This document shows positions 63,760-64,000 of a stretch of DNA of 64,000 nucleotides, one piece after another; position 1 is the first letter of the stretch, and the number at the start of each line of letters is the position of its first letter. The DNA is from Osedax fenrisi (Eukaryota > Annelida > Polychaeta > Sabellida > Siboglinidae): assembly GCA_964019155.1 (NCBI GenBank), contig OZ025241.1, positions 7,675,681-7,739,680 on the forward strand, in the 5' to 3' direction. The notes under the pieces were generated by a model. It saw only the letters and a program-made list of their open reading frames with translations. It was not told the DNA's origin and made no database searches. The translations under genes were made by a program, and so were the position numbers.

Positions 63760-64000
63760 TATACATGGTTATATTACCATAATAAATTATATTAATAAAC
63801 AACTAATTGATAAACATAGATATATATACTGGAAATTATATCTATAGATATAATAATCTAAAACCTTAAATTGTTAGCTAATATATGCGAGTATTTTTTC
63901 AAATCTAATTCCACAATTAAATTGTGTACTTCTTTGCGCATCATTGTCTTAGATATATATTTCAATCTTCTCAATGACTGGTAGTATTCAAGATTCTCCG
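61258..64000 (-). CDS. ABCA-type ABC transporter, last five exons (C-terminal nucleotide-binding domain), 5' part beyond window
   Basis: Integral membrane full-length lipid transporters of the ABCA family carry two ATP-binding domains; this is the end of the last one. Minus-strand exons in order: 63865-64000 (open at the edge), 63534-63616, 62122-62209, 61716-61956, 61258-61413. All junctions join in phase. Motifs: ENLEYYQSLRRL (as in REHLEFYARLRG), LSGGNKRKL (ABC signature), RLLLLDEPTSG (Walker B with catalytic Glu), LDPLSRKLAW (D-loop), IMIASH (switch His), CGRIGVLSKGEM, LYSKGFVIDIRY, C-terminus NNNICE. SGGNKRKL and the LEYY region are ABCA-like, not ABCG- or ABCB-like. Walker A, the Q-loop and the membrane domains lie outside the window. 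It is convergent with the receptor gene. Confidence 0.93.
61716..61956 (-). CDS. ABCA exon after the H-loop
   Basis: Acceptor CACTTTGACAG, donor GTAACA, 241 bases. One base completes an Asn after the switch His. Reads IQDSHSTCGRIGVLSKGEMV, TEGTSGQIRGLYSKGFVIDI, RYGLRVGGGARGEV and further to SSVIDISYNK. CGRIGVLSKG corresponds to C.RI.IM..G of ABCA proteins. The Gly-rich GLRVGGGARGEVMGGEEG insert is unusual. Confidence 0.92.
62122..62209 (-). CDS. ABCA exon with D-loop and switch histidine
   Basis: Acceptor CAACGCAG, donor GTATTA, 88 bases. Two bases complete Gly of PTSG; it reads LDPLSRKLAWTIIQRAKRDD then TTIMIASH. LDP is the D-loop and ASH carries the H-loop histidine. Exits with two bases. 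Confidence 0.92.
62471..63073. mobile_element. TA-flanked TIR element (Tc1/mariner-type MITE), 603 bp, within an ABCA intron
   Basis: Left end AGTGAGGTAAGGGGGTAGTG GCC; right end inverted GGGGAGGGAAGGGGGTAGTG GCC. The match is strong over about 22 bases. TA flanks both ends (62469-62470, 63074-63075). A second subterminal pair, GGGAATAGTGGCCG on the left and CTAACGGCCACTACT on the right, lies further in. Non-coding interior. Confidence 0.7.
63074..63533. other. ABCA intron sequence beside the MITE
   Basis: T-rich run then (AT)n at 63,240-63,276 and AT-rich sequence; nothing else recognised. Confidence 0.5.
63534..63616 (-). CDS. ABCA exon with signature motif and Walker B
   Basis: Acceptor ATCTATTATAG, donor GTTATA, 83 bases. 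With the preceding exon it gives LSGGNKRKLCLAIAIIVKP, then RLLLLDEPTSG. The ATP-binding signature and the Walker B Asp-Glu are intact, so the domain looks functional. Confidence 0.95.
63865..64000 (-). CDS. ABCA exon upstream of the signature motif (truncated by window edge)
   Basis: Donor GTTTTA. Reads ENLEYYQSLRRLKYISKTMM, RKEVHNLIVELDLKKYSHIL and ANNL plus part of Ser. It aligns with the helical segment between Q-loop and signature (REHLEFYARLRG ... L.KY). The exon continues past position 64000. Confidence 0.9.

Overview
The window looks like nuclear DNA of an invertebrate metazoan, probably a bilaterian. It is extremely AT-rich and has dozens of long (AT)n microsatellites, large introns, several decayed LINE retrotransposons and miniature DNA transposons of hAT, piggyBac and Tc1/mariner type. 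The only convincing protein-coding sequence lies in short, GC-richer islands that are exons of split genes. No prokaryotic gene organisation is present, and I cannot name the species.

Most of the window (about 7.7 to 50.9 kb, plus strand) is one gene: a class B (secretin-family) G-protein-coupled receptor, most like calcitonin/CGRP (DH31-type) receptors. I recognise eleven exons: one from the hormone-binding ectodomain (WTDYTAC motif), TM1 to TM7, helix 8 and a serine/glycine-rich tail ending in a stop at 50,855. Every exon junction is in phase, giving about 404 residues. The signal peptide and first part of the ectodomain were not found. The introns reach 22 kb and hold a 13-bp minisatellite (21.3-22.1 kb), LINE fragments, tRNA-like SINE pieces, a piggyBac-type MITE and, between the TM3 and TM4 exons, three copies of an unnamed 2.5-2.7 kb AT-rich repeat, two of them head to head.

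From 61.26 kb to the right edge, on the minus strand, lie the last five exons of an ABCA-type ABC transporter: the second half of its last nucleotide-binding domain (signature motif, Walker B, D-loop and H-loop all visible) and the C-terminus. The two genes are convergent (tail to tail).

The left 7.6 kb holds microsatellites, a 157-bp hAT-like MITE with an exact 8-bp target duplication, and a full copy of the 2.7 kb repeat. The 50.9-61.2 kb spacer holds a decayed LINE with a YADD motif, a 70-bp tandem repeat, a ~0.6 kb tandem duplication, a long inverted repeat, a 1.43-kb hAT-like element with perfect 8-bp target duplications, a TIR element made of a 37-bp repeat, and another LINE tail.

The proposed 5' splice sites in both genes are unusual: nine of fourteen start GTT rather than GTA or GTG, often GTTAG.
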